DNA of 64,000 nt from Agrocybe praecox (lineage: Eukaryota > Basidiomycota > Agaricomycetes > Agaricales > Agrocybaceae). The position numbers and the translations under genes are program-made. Below, one piece after another: positions 1 to 10,095 of this stretch. Positions within the stretch are counted from its first letter, which is position 1. Every line of letters begins with the position of its first letter. Under the pieces are notes generated by a model. The model did no database searches. It saw only the letters and a program-made list of their open reading frames with translations, and had not been told where the DNA came from. The stretch is from assembly GCA_964017145.1 (NCBI GenBank), contig OZ024840.1, positions 248,001-312,000 on the forward strand, read 5' to 3'.

Positions 1-315
1 CGAGTGGGGTTGCTGCAATGTAAAATGGGTAGAAAAAAAGGATCATCGCATACACGCACCAATTAAAATAGCACATTGCGTATTCAATATTCCTGTTTAA
101 TCCAATCCAAATGCACCCATACAAAATCATTCAGCCGAGCTCCAACTAAACAGAGAACAGAGTCGGCGTAAGCACTACACTCGTAGATTGTCCTAGCCTC
201 GAGACGTTTACTGGACCCAGATACAAGAGACAGCGTCAAAAGGTGACCGAACAGTCGATCGAATATTGAGCTACAAGCACTGCGCGTCTCTATTTTCATC
301 ATTCATCTTTTCAGA
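1..315 (-). repeat. Right-hand edge of an M module cut by the window start
   Basis: This stretch is nearly identical to 47300-47620, the right end of another M module. On the minus strand both carry an open stretch of about 70 codons with the core SLVSGSSK, and a more diverged protein-level match lies at 22765-23109 (SLVSLSSK). The function is unknown. Its main value is as an uninterrupted version of a site that carries a Helitron end at 47626. Past position 315 the sequence switches to F-box-gene-related DNA. Confidence 0.6.
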
Positions 316-760
316 ACGAATATAGTACACAGAGAGAGGCATGCATACATGCTCTCCCGTCACTGTTCCCTCTTCTGCTGGTACAGTCTCGTTGATGGGG
401 AAAAAAGGGAGAAATGAGCAAAGGCAAAAAGCCTGTTTTTATCGTTGTCTTCTCATTACTTTGTTGAGCGTTACCGCGCCATGAACGAGTCGTTGAAATG
501 GTCGTTCTTGGATCTATGGTAAGGATGTCAAGGAAGGATCTGGCTGTCTGTACTTTATGAGGATGTGGAAGAGGGAGAGAGGTATTGGCGTTGGTGGAGA
601 TGTGGTGTGGGGGTGGTGGGATTGGGGGGACGGCATTGGTCGAGGTGGTGGTTAGCTCTGGACAGAAAAAGGCGTTGTTGGGAGGGAAGCAGGAAAAAAG
701 GAAGAAGTAGTTGGATTTCCTAACGACTGGGCGCGCAGACGACGACGACCGCATCACGGA
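311..760 (+). pseudogene. Short partial duplicate of the F-box gene interior
   Basis: The plus strand at about 580-750 repeats, with many changes, the stretch at about 2060-2290 inside the F-box/LRR gene: a GGCGTTGGTGGAG-type start, a Gly-rich run, a shared GTTAGCTCTGG block, then a purine-rich stretch. No intact reading frame for an F-box protein is present. I read it as a duplicated fragment. The long minus-strand open frame here is a shadow of low-complexity DNA. Confidence 0.4.
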
Positions 761-1630
761 ATGACGATTTAGCGAATATGTTTTTCCGTCACATCACATG
801 GTTGTATATTTCCTTATCTTATCTTATCACTCGCTTGCTCATACCTTCGTCGCTCGTTTATTCCTTCATTCAATATTCCTTAAAACTTCTTTATTTCATT
901 TCTATGCTGCTATTATGTTCCTTTCATCATAATTTCCTCTTACTTCCATCCTTATTACTAGATTACTGTAAATGAAACCCCGGTGAATTTAGGCGCCTTT
1001 ACCTCCTCTGCGTGCCGAAACCAAGCCGAATCAAACCGCCATCGCTTACCCAAATCACGGCTGTCACTTTCGTCATGGCCGATGGCTCGCGTTTATCCGA
1101 CGAAAAATCTTTCTGTTCTTTCATTTCCTTTCATTGGATTTTCATTTTATTCCGTCTTTCGTCATCGCCCACATTCCACGTCTGCTTTCTATTCCCACTT
1201 CAACACCTATTTTCCAATCACATTTTACATTGGCACTGACTTCGATATACTAATGCTCCCTCTTTCGTTACGTTCGTGTTGCATTCATCTTATGTCATTA
1301 CGAGCCCCAGCTATGTTCTGTAACGGGAATGAGAACGGCGGTGTGCGATTGCGATGAGGGGTGAAGCTTGTGAAGCTTTGAAGATGAAAAGGAGGATGAA
1401 ATGGGCGCTCTGCGAAGAGAAATAGGAGTCGGCGGGTACATTATCCACGACATTCACAACAACGGCAGCAGGAGCAACGTCAATGACAAAATCAACGACA
1501 AATGCCACACTCTCCAAACGAGAAATATCAACACCTCAGGTATAAGAGCTCCTTTACGAGTATCAGTAGAAGGAGGAAGAGCGCGGAGAGTTTTGGGGAT
1601 GGGACGAGTAGTAGGAACAGCAGCGGTCGC
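760..1630. other. Region without a supported gene
   Basis: This is T-rich, CT-rich DNA with short open frames of low complexity and no recognisable domain. It may hold the promoter and 5' exons of the downstream F-box/LRR gene, but I could not define a first exon. Confidence 0.4.
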
Positions 1631-1634
1631 TCTA

Positions 1635-4086
1635 GCAATGGCAAACTACTACCACCACCAACGGCAGCAGCAACACGAGCAATTTTGTGCCTATTACGCC
1701 CCGGCTGCCTACGGAACTTTGGCTGCTCTTGTTTCAGTTTGCAATCGCGCCGCCTTTTGGTGTTGGTGTTGGGATGGGTTCGTCAGCAGCGTCGAAACAT
1801 GCAACGACTACGCATTATCTGTAGTATTCTGCTGTCGGGTCGTCTCCCAGCATGTTTTCCTCTTCCCTATCCCCCTCCTCTTCTTCCTCGTCATCATTGT
1901 CATCTTCTGGCCCTACCGACCCCCCCCCGAGCGCATGTCGCTCCTCAACCGCGCCCCAGCACACACCCACCTCAGCACGCGCATCTGAAGTGGCAAGCGT
2001 CGCTCACGCGGGTGTGTAAGATCTGGAATTGGATCGCGCAGGAGGTGCTTTATGCGGATGTGTGGATTGGGAGGAGGGAGCGGAGGGCGTTGGCGGAGAG
2101 GTTGTGTGGGGATGGAGGAGGAGGGGGCACGACGGCGTTGGTTGAGGTTGAGGTTAGCTCTGGGCAGAAATAGAAAAAGACGTTGGCGGAAGGAGGAGGA
2201 AAATAGGAAAACATCCGACGGAGGAAGTGGCTGGATGTCCTCACGAGGGGACGGAAGCGCGCACAAACGATCCACACGCACGGAGGAGTGACGACGACGA
2301 CAGTAACCCGGGCGTTGTCGCGCAAGCCGTCCGTAGACCACTCCTGTTCGTCGCCCAACAATGTAGGCCGTTTCGGGTCCGCGTCGAAATCCGCGTCGAG
2401 ACGCGTGCGATAGAAAAGTGTTCTCCGCATGATATGTTGTTGATCTTGCAGTATTGTCCGAATTTGGAGGTGTATGAAGATTATAGGAGCGTGAGGAGGC
2501 CGATGCATCCCCTTGCGTTGAGTGTTTCCCCTATTGTGCCCTTTTCGATGGAGGGCACGAAGGGTCAGACGATGACGATGACAGCGACGGCTTCTTCGGG
2601 ATTGTATGGCTCAGCGACGACGGTCAGTTCTTCGCAAGGCCTCCTCACCCCCGATGCGCTCCTCCACACTCTGCTATCCCGCCCGTTGAAGAAACTCAGT
2701 TGGACAAATTACGATTACGACGCTACGGATTTCGAGGCGGGCGTGGCGTTCTATGAAGATATTGTTGGGCCGAGGTTGGCGGGCCTCGCGGGTTCGCAGT
2801 TGGAGTTTTTGGAGATTCGTTGAGTGCATTGGGGGTGCACGGGTTTGGTGGGGCGGGTGCTGTGGTTGGTGCTGCTGCGGGTGGCAGGGCGGGGAGGAGA
2901 CAGATGCCGATGAGTGTTGATATATGATAGCGGGCTGAATGCGAGTCTGTTGACGCATTTGTCTGCTGATCTCGTTGGGTCGTCGTCGTGGTCGTCTCCT
3001 TCATCATCACCCGCCGTCTCCGAATCCATCGACGGATTCACATATACCCTCCTCCTCCCCGCTCTGCGCTCGCTGAAAGTAACCCTGGACAACGCGACGT
3101 TCACCGTGCTTTCCACTTGGGACATGCCCAGGCTCACGCACCTCTCGGTGCTCTCTGCCGATTTTGGGTACTCTGGCAGTGGGTTCAGGAGGTTCTTCGA
3201 AGTGCATGGGGAAAAAATCGTGCAGCTTGAATTGGGCCATTCGAGTGGGGATATCGAAGAGGCTTGGTTGACTGCTCGTCCGCCTCCCGCTTCTCATCTG
3301 CATAACACACAAAGCCCCCAAGGATCAACCAACGTCCCGCTCAACGCATGGTATCCGAACCTGAAAGAATTCATTTGCAGCGCAGACGCCGAGTGGAACT
3401 GGCAGTCCCCTGATTGGATCGCTCCGCATGTGCTGTTGCCCACCCATCCCGGGCTGGTATTTATTGGGGTGAGGGACATGGAGAAGAGGCTGCTTGCAGA
3501 TGCGGATGATGCGGCGAGGAGACGCAGGGGGGATGTCGGCGTGCTTGGTGTGCATGGTCAGCATCATGGGCAAGACGAAGACCCGTACTTTATGCTCCTC
3601 GAGCAGTTCGGGAGCTTGTTGAGGAAAGACGCGTTCCCTTCCTTGCGATACGTGCGTGATATGAGCTGGGAGAGCGATATTTATAGACGCACGGGCAGGA
3701 TGGCAGCTGCTAGCTGTTCGCCGTCGGAGTCTGCGACGAGCTTGGATGTTTCTCCTCCTGCTTCTTCTTTGCCATTGTGATCATCATCCCCTGCAGCTGG
3801 ATCGGGATTCCCCTGGTGGTCCTCCTCATTGCATGCCCCCACCAACACCCGTCTCCGCTTCCCCTCCTTCCCGCTCTCCAAACCGTCCCAAACATTCCAA
3901 CAAACCCAAGCTCAAGCCCTCCTCGCCGCCGCCGACGCCTCAGAAGCCCGCGCGAACGGCACCAAAGTGCTCAAGTTCTGGAGTACAGTTCTGCGCCGAT
4001 GCAGGGAGCGAGGAGTGTGGTTGGAGGATTGTAGAGGTGTTAATGTGACGATGGGGGATTTCAGGAGGGCTGGGTTGGGAATGTAA
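1635..4086 (+). CDS. F-box/leucine-rich repeat-like protein, model incomplete and possibly broken
   Basis: F-box proteins recruit substrates to SCF ubiquitin ligases. An exon that appears to follow a CTCTAG acceptor near 1635 encodes RLPTELWLLLFQFAI, a recognisable F-box start. The exon near 2000-2060 reads LTRVCKIWNWIAQEVLYADV, the usual second half of a fungal F-box. Downstream (2227-2823 and 2914-3780) come leucine-rich stretches such as PRLTHLSV and [16 protein letters not shown], and a conserved segment with [19 protein letters not shown], all typical of a basidiomycete F-box/LRR family. The last exon ends with GVWLEDCRGVNVTMGD and a stop at 4084-4086. Several frame changes between blocks must be introns or lesions, and a Gly-rich, purine-rich stretch near 2090-2300 looks eroded. 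The family assignment is fair; the exon structure is not resolved. Confidence 0.5.
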
Positions 4087-5620
4087 AATGCACCTGTCTT
4101 TACTGTTCCTCGCTTTCGTGGGTGATTGCAATGTGTTTCTTTTTCTTCTCTTTTCTTTTGTGGGTTGCTTGCTTGGCTTCGTATGGACCGTTCCTTTTCC
4201 TCCTCGTCTCTTTTCCCTCGTGTTTGAGGTTCCTTATCCAAAACTTGCTTCATGTTTATGACGGCGGACTTCTTTTTTCTCTCCACTACACGAATTCCTC
4301 TTTTTTCTTCTTTTTTTTTCTTCGTATCTTTCCGTTCTCTCTTCATTCATTCATGCTCACGACCAAACCAACCCAAACCTTATTTTATTCTTTTTCTATC
4401 TTCCAACATACCCTACTGTACGGTATTATCATGTCATTTTCCATCCATCCTTTTATCCATCTTCTATCCATTCATCGACTACGCTATTACTACCCATTGC
4501 ATTGCATTGCCTTATATTATTCCATTGTTGCCTTTGTCTCCAGTATACGACCTATCACGATGCGGTTTACCAACCTTGTCATACTGGCCCTCGACCGCCA
4601 TCCCATCCAGAATCCGGATTGTATACATATATACCATGTTGTTGTTGTGTTGTTGTTGTTGTTCTGCTGTGTTCGCAAATTTCATATGCCTGTGTCTTTT
4701 TTCCTTGTCGTCCTCACGAATTGATATGGTTTTTAATGTTGTCTACTATGAACATTAGATAGATAGAGGGTGGATTGTAGGATCATATGAACGTATATCC
4801 CATTAACATCCCAATTTATGTGTACGTTTGCTTGCTTGTCGGTTTTTCATGTTCGTGCATGAGGGATGTATCTGGGAACCCAGAAGGAGAAGGAGGAGAA
4901 AAAGAAGAAAGCGCAGCGCTTCCCCTTTAAGCGCTCAAGTTTCAATTTTCAATTCACTCGAGGCGCCGGTGCGCAAAGTGTGCTGATTGGTTAGTTTCAA
5001 CGTCCGCGTCAATCCTACTTGCGACTCGAGCCGATTTTGGGAATATTATAGGTATACGTATGAGATTAGAATGGAAGAAGGAAGGCAAACAAGTGGTTTT
5101 ATGATATATACATATAGTGGTATTTAGGTCTTTATACGTGCTCAGGACGTACTAATCGGTGACAGGTATTCAAATCTACTCGGCGCCCGTATTACGTCCT
5201 CTGATTCATCTGAGCGTCTGTGTTCTCCCTAACATGGCGAGCTGTCGAGTTGTGGATTCGGAAAAGTCAGAAATATCCTGCAAGAAATGAATTGCATTGA
5301 TAGTGGGATTCTACAATAACGGCGATAGATACCAATCTACTCTGCAGGGTCAAAGCAGGAGTGCGTCTCATCCATTGGTGAGGACTGCATAATACATATG
5401 TACTCACTGTGAGAGTATCTTAGAAAATTGCTAATGACATTCAAATCAGAAGTCTCGACGGAGAGGGGGATCCAAGTCATATCCTTGGATGTAAGGCTGC
5501 CAGACAAATAATTTTAACGTTGGGAAAAACGCATGTAAAATTAGTTTTAGTGGCTGAGTTCCGTAGGAAGCTGTGTTTAATCATTAATTTACTGTCCTTT
5601 ACCTCACAGAAGACATGATG
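4087..5620. other. Intergenic, partly duplicated at 13620-14820
   Basis: Positions 4087-5100 recur with substitutions at about 13620-14820 as part of the tandem duplication. They contain pyrimidine-rich DNA but no credible gene. Positions 5100-5620 are absent from the second unit and include a diverged stretch resembling M exon-1 DNA near 5160-5310. No tRNA or domain is seen. Confidence 0.5.
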
Positions 5621-5662
5621 CATACAAGTATGCATGTTGTTCGTAAATGCGCACTATGATCT

Positions 5663-5680
5663 GGGCTATGCAACTAAATA
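5663..5680 (+). promoter_or_regulatory. Conserved element upstream of NACHT gene 1, distal copy
   Basis: GGGCTATGCAACTAAATA. A second version (GGTTATGCAGCTAAATC) starts at 5751, about 142 bp before the ATG. Related words occur at nearly the same distance before the ATG of NACHT genes 2 (15171), 3 (27768) and 4 (36909, weaker). Constant spacing across diverged flanks suggests a promoter element, but common descent of the flank could also explain it. Confidence 0.35.
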
Positions 5681-5893
5681 TACATTTTGGAGGCATAATG
5701 AGGGTACAGACCTACACACACATTCCCCACCTGTTCGTAAACGTGGTCTAGGTTATGCAGCTAAATCTGGATTCTGGGCCATGCGTATATACGTCCGATA
5801 CATGTTTCCTACCTTGTATTCTTCACATTCATTTACATTCCATCTCCCACATATACAGTCTTCCTTGCTCTTGTCCAGGCTCGTACTCTTTTC

Positions 5894-8800
5894 ATGGGCG
5901 AAAACCGACCCGCGGTATCATTTTTTGGGGGAGCGCAGGGCGTTACTGTCAATGGAGGAACATTCGGTCATATATACACCGGCGGAAAGAGTGAGCAAGA
6001 GTATTCAGTATTTTCTGCAGCTTCTAAGTGCATATTTCAACGTTAGATGGATATGATAGACTTTTGGAGGTTGTGGCGCCCAACGCCCTTCATAATTCGG
6101 GCCACACCTTCGACCCACCGAAATGCCATCCGGGAACACGTGTGGCGGTCATAGATGCAATCTTGGGCTGGCTTGCAGGAGTGCACGAAGATACTCGTGA
6201 AAAGGGCGTTAGCTGGCTCACTGGATCCGCCGGTTCTGGGAAATCCGCCATCGGGAGGAGCATCTGCGAGCGCTGTATGGAGGAAGGAACCTTGCTTGCC
6301 AGTTTCTTTTTCGGTTCGAGTGATAGCACAAGGAATCATTCCAAGTCTCTTGTTTCGACAATCGCCTACCAGCTTTGCGTTATCCATCCCACTATACGTC
6401 CCGCGGTGTCCAATTACATCGACAAAGATCCACACATTTTCACCAAATCCTTAGAAGCGCAATTCATATCGCTTGTAATGGAGCCCTTATTGACGTTCTA
6501 CGCCAACGAGCCTCAGAAGGTCCCTCGTGTCATAGTTATAGATGGTCTGGACGAGTGCGTAGGTCAATCCAGCCAGCGCAATATTTTGGAGACCATCAGG
6601 CGTCTCATAAAATCCTACTCCCCGTGCCCCATTCGATTCCTCGTCTGCAGTCGTCCGGAAAGCAACATCAAAAATATCATTCATGGAGTACAGATGGCTC
6701 CCGCCGTCTTCACTATACACCTGGACGACGATTGCGATTCTAACCAGGACATTGAAAACTATCTGCGCGATAATTTCAAGGAGATCCGCGAGGGCCATGT
6801 TCACAAGCATTCAATACCTGAAGGCTGGCCCGGAGAAGACAACGTCGAACAACTCATCGACAAGGCATCAGGCCAATTTATCTATGTTTCGACTGTAATC
6901 GATTTCGTGAAGTCTCCGCGTCATAGACCTGATGCACGACTCAAGATAGTCCTCGGCCTTCGACCACCGCAAAAAGATCTTCCGTTTGCCCAACTGGATG
7001 CGCTCTATATGCGCATACTTAATCAGACAGAGGACCCATCTCTGACCGTCAAGATGTTGGGCTATGTCGCTATAAACAACGGCATTCCCACTCCTGTGCT
7101 CGAGGCGTACCTTGGCTTACAAGGTGCGGATGTGGAAAGTATAATTTCCGATCTCTCAAGTGTTGTGTCCATGGAACAGGAGGAAAATGAAACATTTTGT
7201 TGTGTGTCCATCCTCCACAAGTCCCTTGCAGACTTTCTTTTCGATCCGTCTCGATCACAAACGCTCTATTATATGAGCTTGGCCGACACGAGAGTATCAC
7301 ATTTTCTTCGTTCAGTTGAAATATTCTCAGGTGAGTCATTATCTGACACATCTAAACGTCACTGATCTTTCAACTCCTAAGGTCAAGGTCGAGGTTGTCA
7401 ATTCAAGGGGATACAATGGGATTTTCCGCCTCCAATAAGTGGTAGTAATGACCTCATCCAGGCGATTCCTGACTGTAGTTTGGCCATCCAAGCGGCGTTC
7501 CTCGATTCCTTCGCACAGTTCCCAATGGAATCTTTTTGCCAAAATCTTTTTTCCAGCCATTTGTTTGATTGCCCTGACTCCCTTTTTGCCGAGGGATTAT
7601 TCAGTCTACTCGCAAAATTCGTGGGTTTTCGTCTTTTTACTAAATCGGCAAGCCACTTACTGCTAAAGAATGCTAGAAAAAAGACCATCACCGACTTGAA
7701 GCCGTTTTTGATCTATATATCAGGATTCTTTTCAAGTGCACAGTATGGTATCTTGGTACAAAAGAGGGACTTGACGCCCTTTACAAAAATTTCGCGTTCG
7801 TCAAGGCTTATATCAAGCCAAACACCCACTCTAACGACGACGATTGGGGTGAAAAAAAAATCAGGTTCCTGCGCAAAACCCTGTTCGCGTCGGCCGATTT
7901 TGACACAACATACCACTTGCTATCCGAGGGTGGTTTGGACAAGTTTCTCACCGTTTCTGAACGATCACGCATAGTCTCTAGAGCAGTACTATGCTGTCTC
8001 AAACAGCTCTGTGATGTAGACCGTACTGCTGCGTTCGAAGCGAAGACACATCTCAAGCTCGAATGTATGGACAGGCGGACAAGAAAAAATCATCCCTGGA
8101 AATGGCATATGCGTACCTCGTTCCAGAATATCTACAAAACCGAAGAGAGATTTATTTTCTTGTACCGTTTTAAACTAATTTATTTTTCCACCTATACAAA
8201 AATCCAGAAAATGTTTATCGGGGATTTGAAATGGGTGTCAATTTTTTCCTTGGCGTTATTTGGCTGTACTCGGTCACCGCCCGATCCTTCCCGAGTAGAT
8301 TACTGTGGTCACTATATTGCTTATCTGGAATATCTCCCCCAAATTCTCCCTATGGCAGGACGAGATCCGGAACTTATCGAATTTTGCAAGAAGTCCTTTG
8401 CACCCATGTCTATGATATTCCCAACTCGTAGCCGGAAGGCGCGCCGAGCAATAGACGCATACCTGAAGAGAATGGGCGCGGAGGCTGATATAGCAGGTTT
8501 GAGTTTCAATACATTTGATCATTTGTGATCTTATGACTAATATTTATCGAACGAAATACCAGGGCAAGAGAAAAGTGAGGGAAGTATTAGTACCATAGCA
8601 GAATTAAATACAGGAGTTGCGATGATATCAGGTGTGGACGTTCGAATGCTCCAGTTGCAATAGTCTGGATACTAACATTCGTCCCCAAGGTCCATCAGAG
8701 CCAGGAACGGGAGCAGGGTACCAGGAAGAATGCGCACAAACAAAGCCGATAGTTGCGACGATAGAAGGTACGGCTGAAATGAATCATGTGTGATATTTCA

Positions 8801-9157
8801 ACTAATACTTGTTAAAAGAAACACCAGAGACAGACAGAACAGAATCTGAGGAATGTACCCCAGAAACGCAGCGGGACGTGGAAATTATTGCAGGTATGTG
8901 TAAGATAGATTGTTTGCCCTTCTTCAACTAAAATTCGTCGAAAGAATCATCAGGGCAAGAACAAACGGAATTTCAGACTACGCAGACGAACCAGGCAGTC
9001 GAGACAATCGGAGGTACGAATTTGAATGAATTATTATTGATAATGCACGCATAACTAACATTTGTGAGAAGAACCAACTACGCAAAAAGAGAAAAAGAAA
9101 AAATCCAAACGGACGGGGATTGCTTCATTGATACGAAAGTTACGCACTCGCCTTTGA
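5894..9157 (+). CDS. NACHT gene 1: NOD-like receptor-type ATPase, subtype A, apparently intact
   Basis: This gene is predicted to be a STAND-class signalling ATPase. Nine exons keep frame throughout: 5894-5990, 6047-7330, 7382-7620, 7677-8496, 8563-8631, 8690-8767, 8828-8893, 8954-9013 and 9072-9157, giving 932 residues. Residues 1-33 contain VTVNGGTFGHIY. Walker A is GSAGSGKS (92-99), Walker B is VIVIDGLDEC (194-203), and LVCSRPE (231-237) is the sensor region. Residues 541-813 form a conserved C-terminal region with HPWKWHM and AGRDPELIEFCKKSFAPMS, and no WD40, ankyrin or TPR repeat is visible. Exons 5-8 are small and phase-symmetric; exon 9 encodes a Lys-rich tail with KEKKKKSKR. Introns are 51-66 nt with GT-AG ends and CTAAC-like branch sites. 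The start was chosen because its exon 1 matches exon 1 of the other copies. A role in non-self recognition or cell death is inferred from the family only. Confidence 0.88.
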
Positions 9158-10095
9158 ACGTAAGATAGAAAACACTAGTACTATTAGTATGAAAAGAATG
9201 GAATTCGTTTACAACCAAGAGAAAAATGAGAGAGAAAAAGTTAGAGGCGATCAGAAAAAGCGAACTGGATGGGTGGAGATAAATAAAAGCATCCGAGGAA
9301 AGGACAGCACATAATTCGCGGAAACAGCACTCGATGACCTCTCCTTGCTTTGTGTTCGAAAAATGCAGAGTTTAATGCAGAGCACCCTGGTCCTTGAGAC
9401 CACCTGAGCAGCGGAAGCGTCAGCAAAGGACTCCGACCTTGAGTTTATAACGCATGCTTTACCTTCGGGACCTCCCATAAAAACACCTCGAGTCGCCTGC
9501 ATTCATAGTTAGGGTTGTTGTGGCTGTGCTGTGCTGGAAATCGACGTTGGCAAAGCAGCTACATTCCTATTCGCACATGTTCAGCCTCATCATGTTCTTC
9601 CCAGGAAGGTACCGCCGGTTACCTCTATCCTCAGGCCGCCTCAGGTACAGCTGTCGAGTTTGTTAAAGATGAGGTGTCGGACATGTTGAGAATAGACCGA
9701 ACGATCGTCGGAGGAGGATCGGTGCGGTCCTTGACATCTTGAGCAAAGAAAGCGAAAGTGGTCAGCTTGACCTGTGAGGATGCGCAAGGAAAGGAAAAAA
9801 ATGATGTAACGAAAAGCACAAAGCGTACTATTTGTTTAAGAACTTCACAACGTCCTGAAAAAACGAGGTCCTGAAAGACAAAAATTCACAGCTGCTGAGT
9901 CGAGGTGAAGTAAGAGCCACGAATGCACGCAAAAATAGAAATTAAAATAAAATAAAGAGACATACCACAACGATCACTTCTCGAATTACTCGAGACTACG
10001 AATGCCACCACGATACAGTAGACGCTCCAGCCTTGATGCACTCAGCAGTACCAAATCATACATGCTCTTATGAAGGCCCTGGACCAGCCAGAACA
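9158..10095. other. Convergent 3' flank between NACHT gene 1 and M1
   Basis: No gene is supported. The stretch recurs after NACHT gene 2 at about 18560-19558, so it belongs to the tandem duplication. It probably contains the 3' untranslated regions of both convergent genes. Short minus-strand open frames at 9251-9502 and 9631-9819 are only partly conserved between the two units. Confidence 0.45.

Noticed and set aside
311..757. 148-codon minus-strand open frame rich in Pro and Thr
   Set aside because: It is the antisense of a low-complexity F-box-derived fragment; the same kind of frame occurs opposite 2050-2508.
4087..4760. Membrane protein from hydrophobic open frames of 168 and 200 codons
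   Set aside because: The hydrophobicity comes from a T-rich, C-rich stretch with runs of Phe, Ser and Leu in all frames. The duplicate at 13620-14330 does not keep the same frame.
7621..7850. Continuation of exon 3 through the GTGGGT donor in NACHT gene 1
   Set aside because: The unspliced frame stays open for a while in genes 1, 2 and 5 but meets TAA at once in genes 3 and 4. The spliced reading is conserved in all copies (for example ILF, C.VWYL).
8517..8528. End of NACHT gene 1 at the TGA at 8526
   Set aside because: A GT donor at 8497, a GACTAAT branch site and an AG at 8562 lead to open, conserved exons. The stop lies inside the intron.
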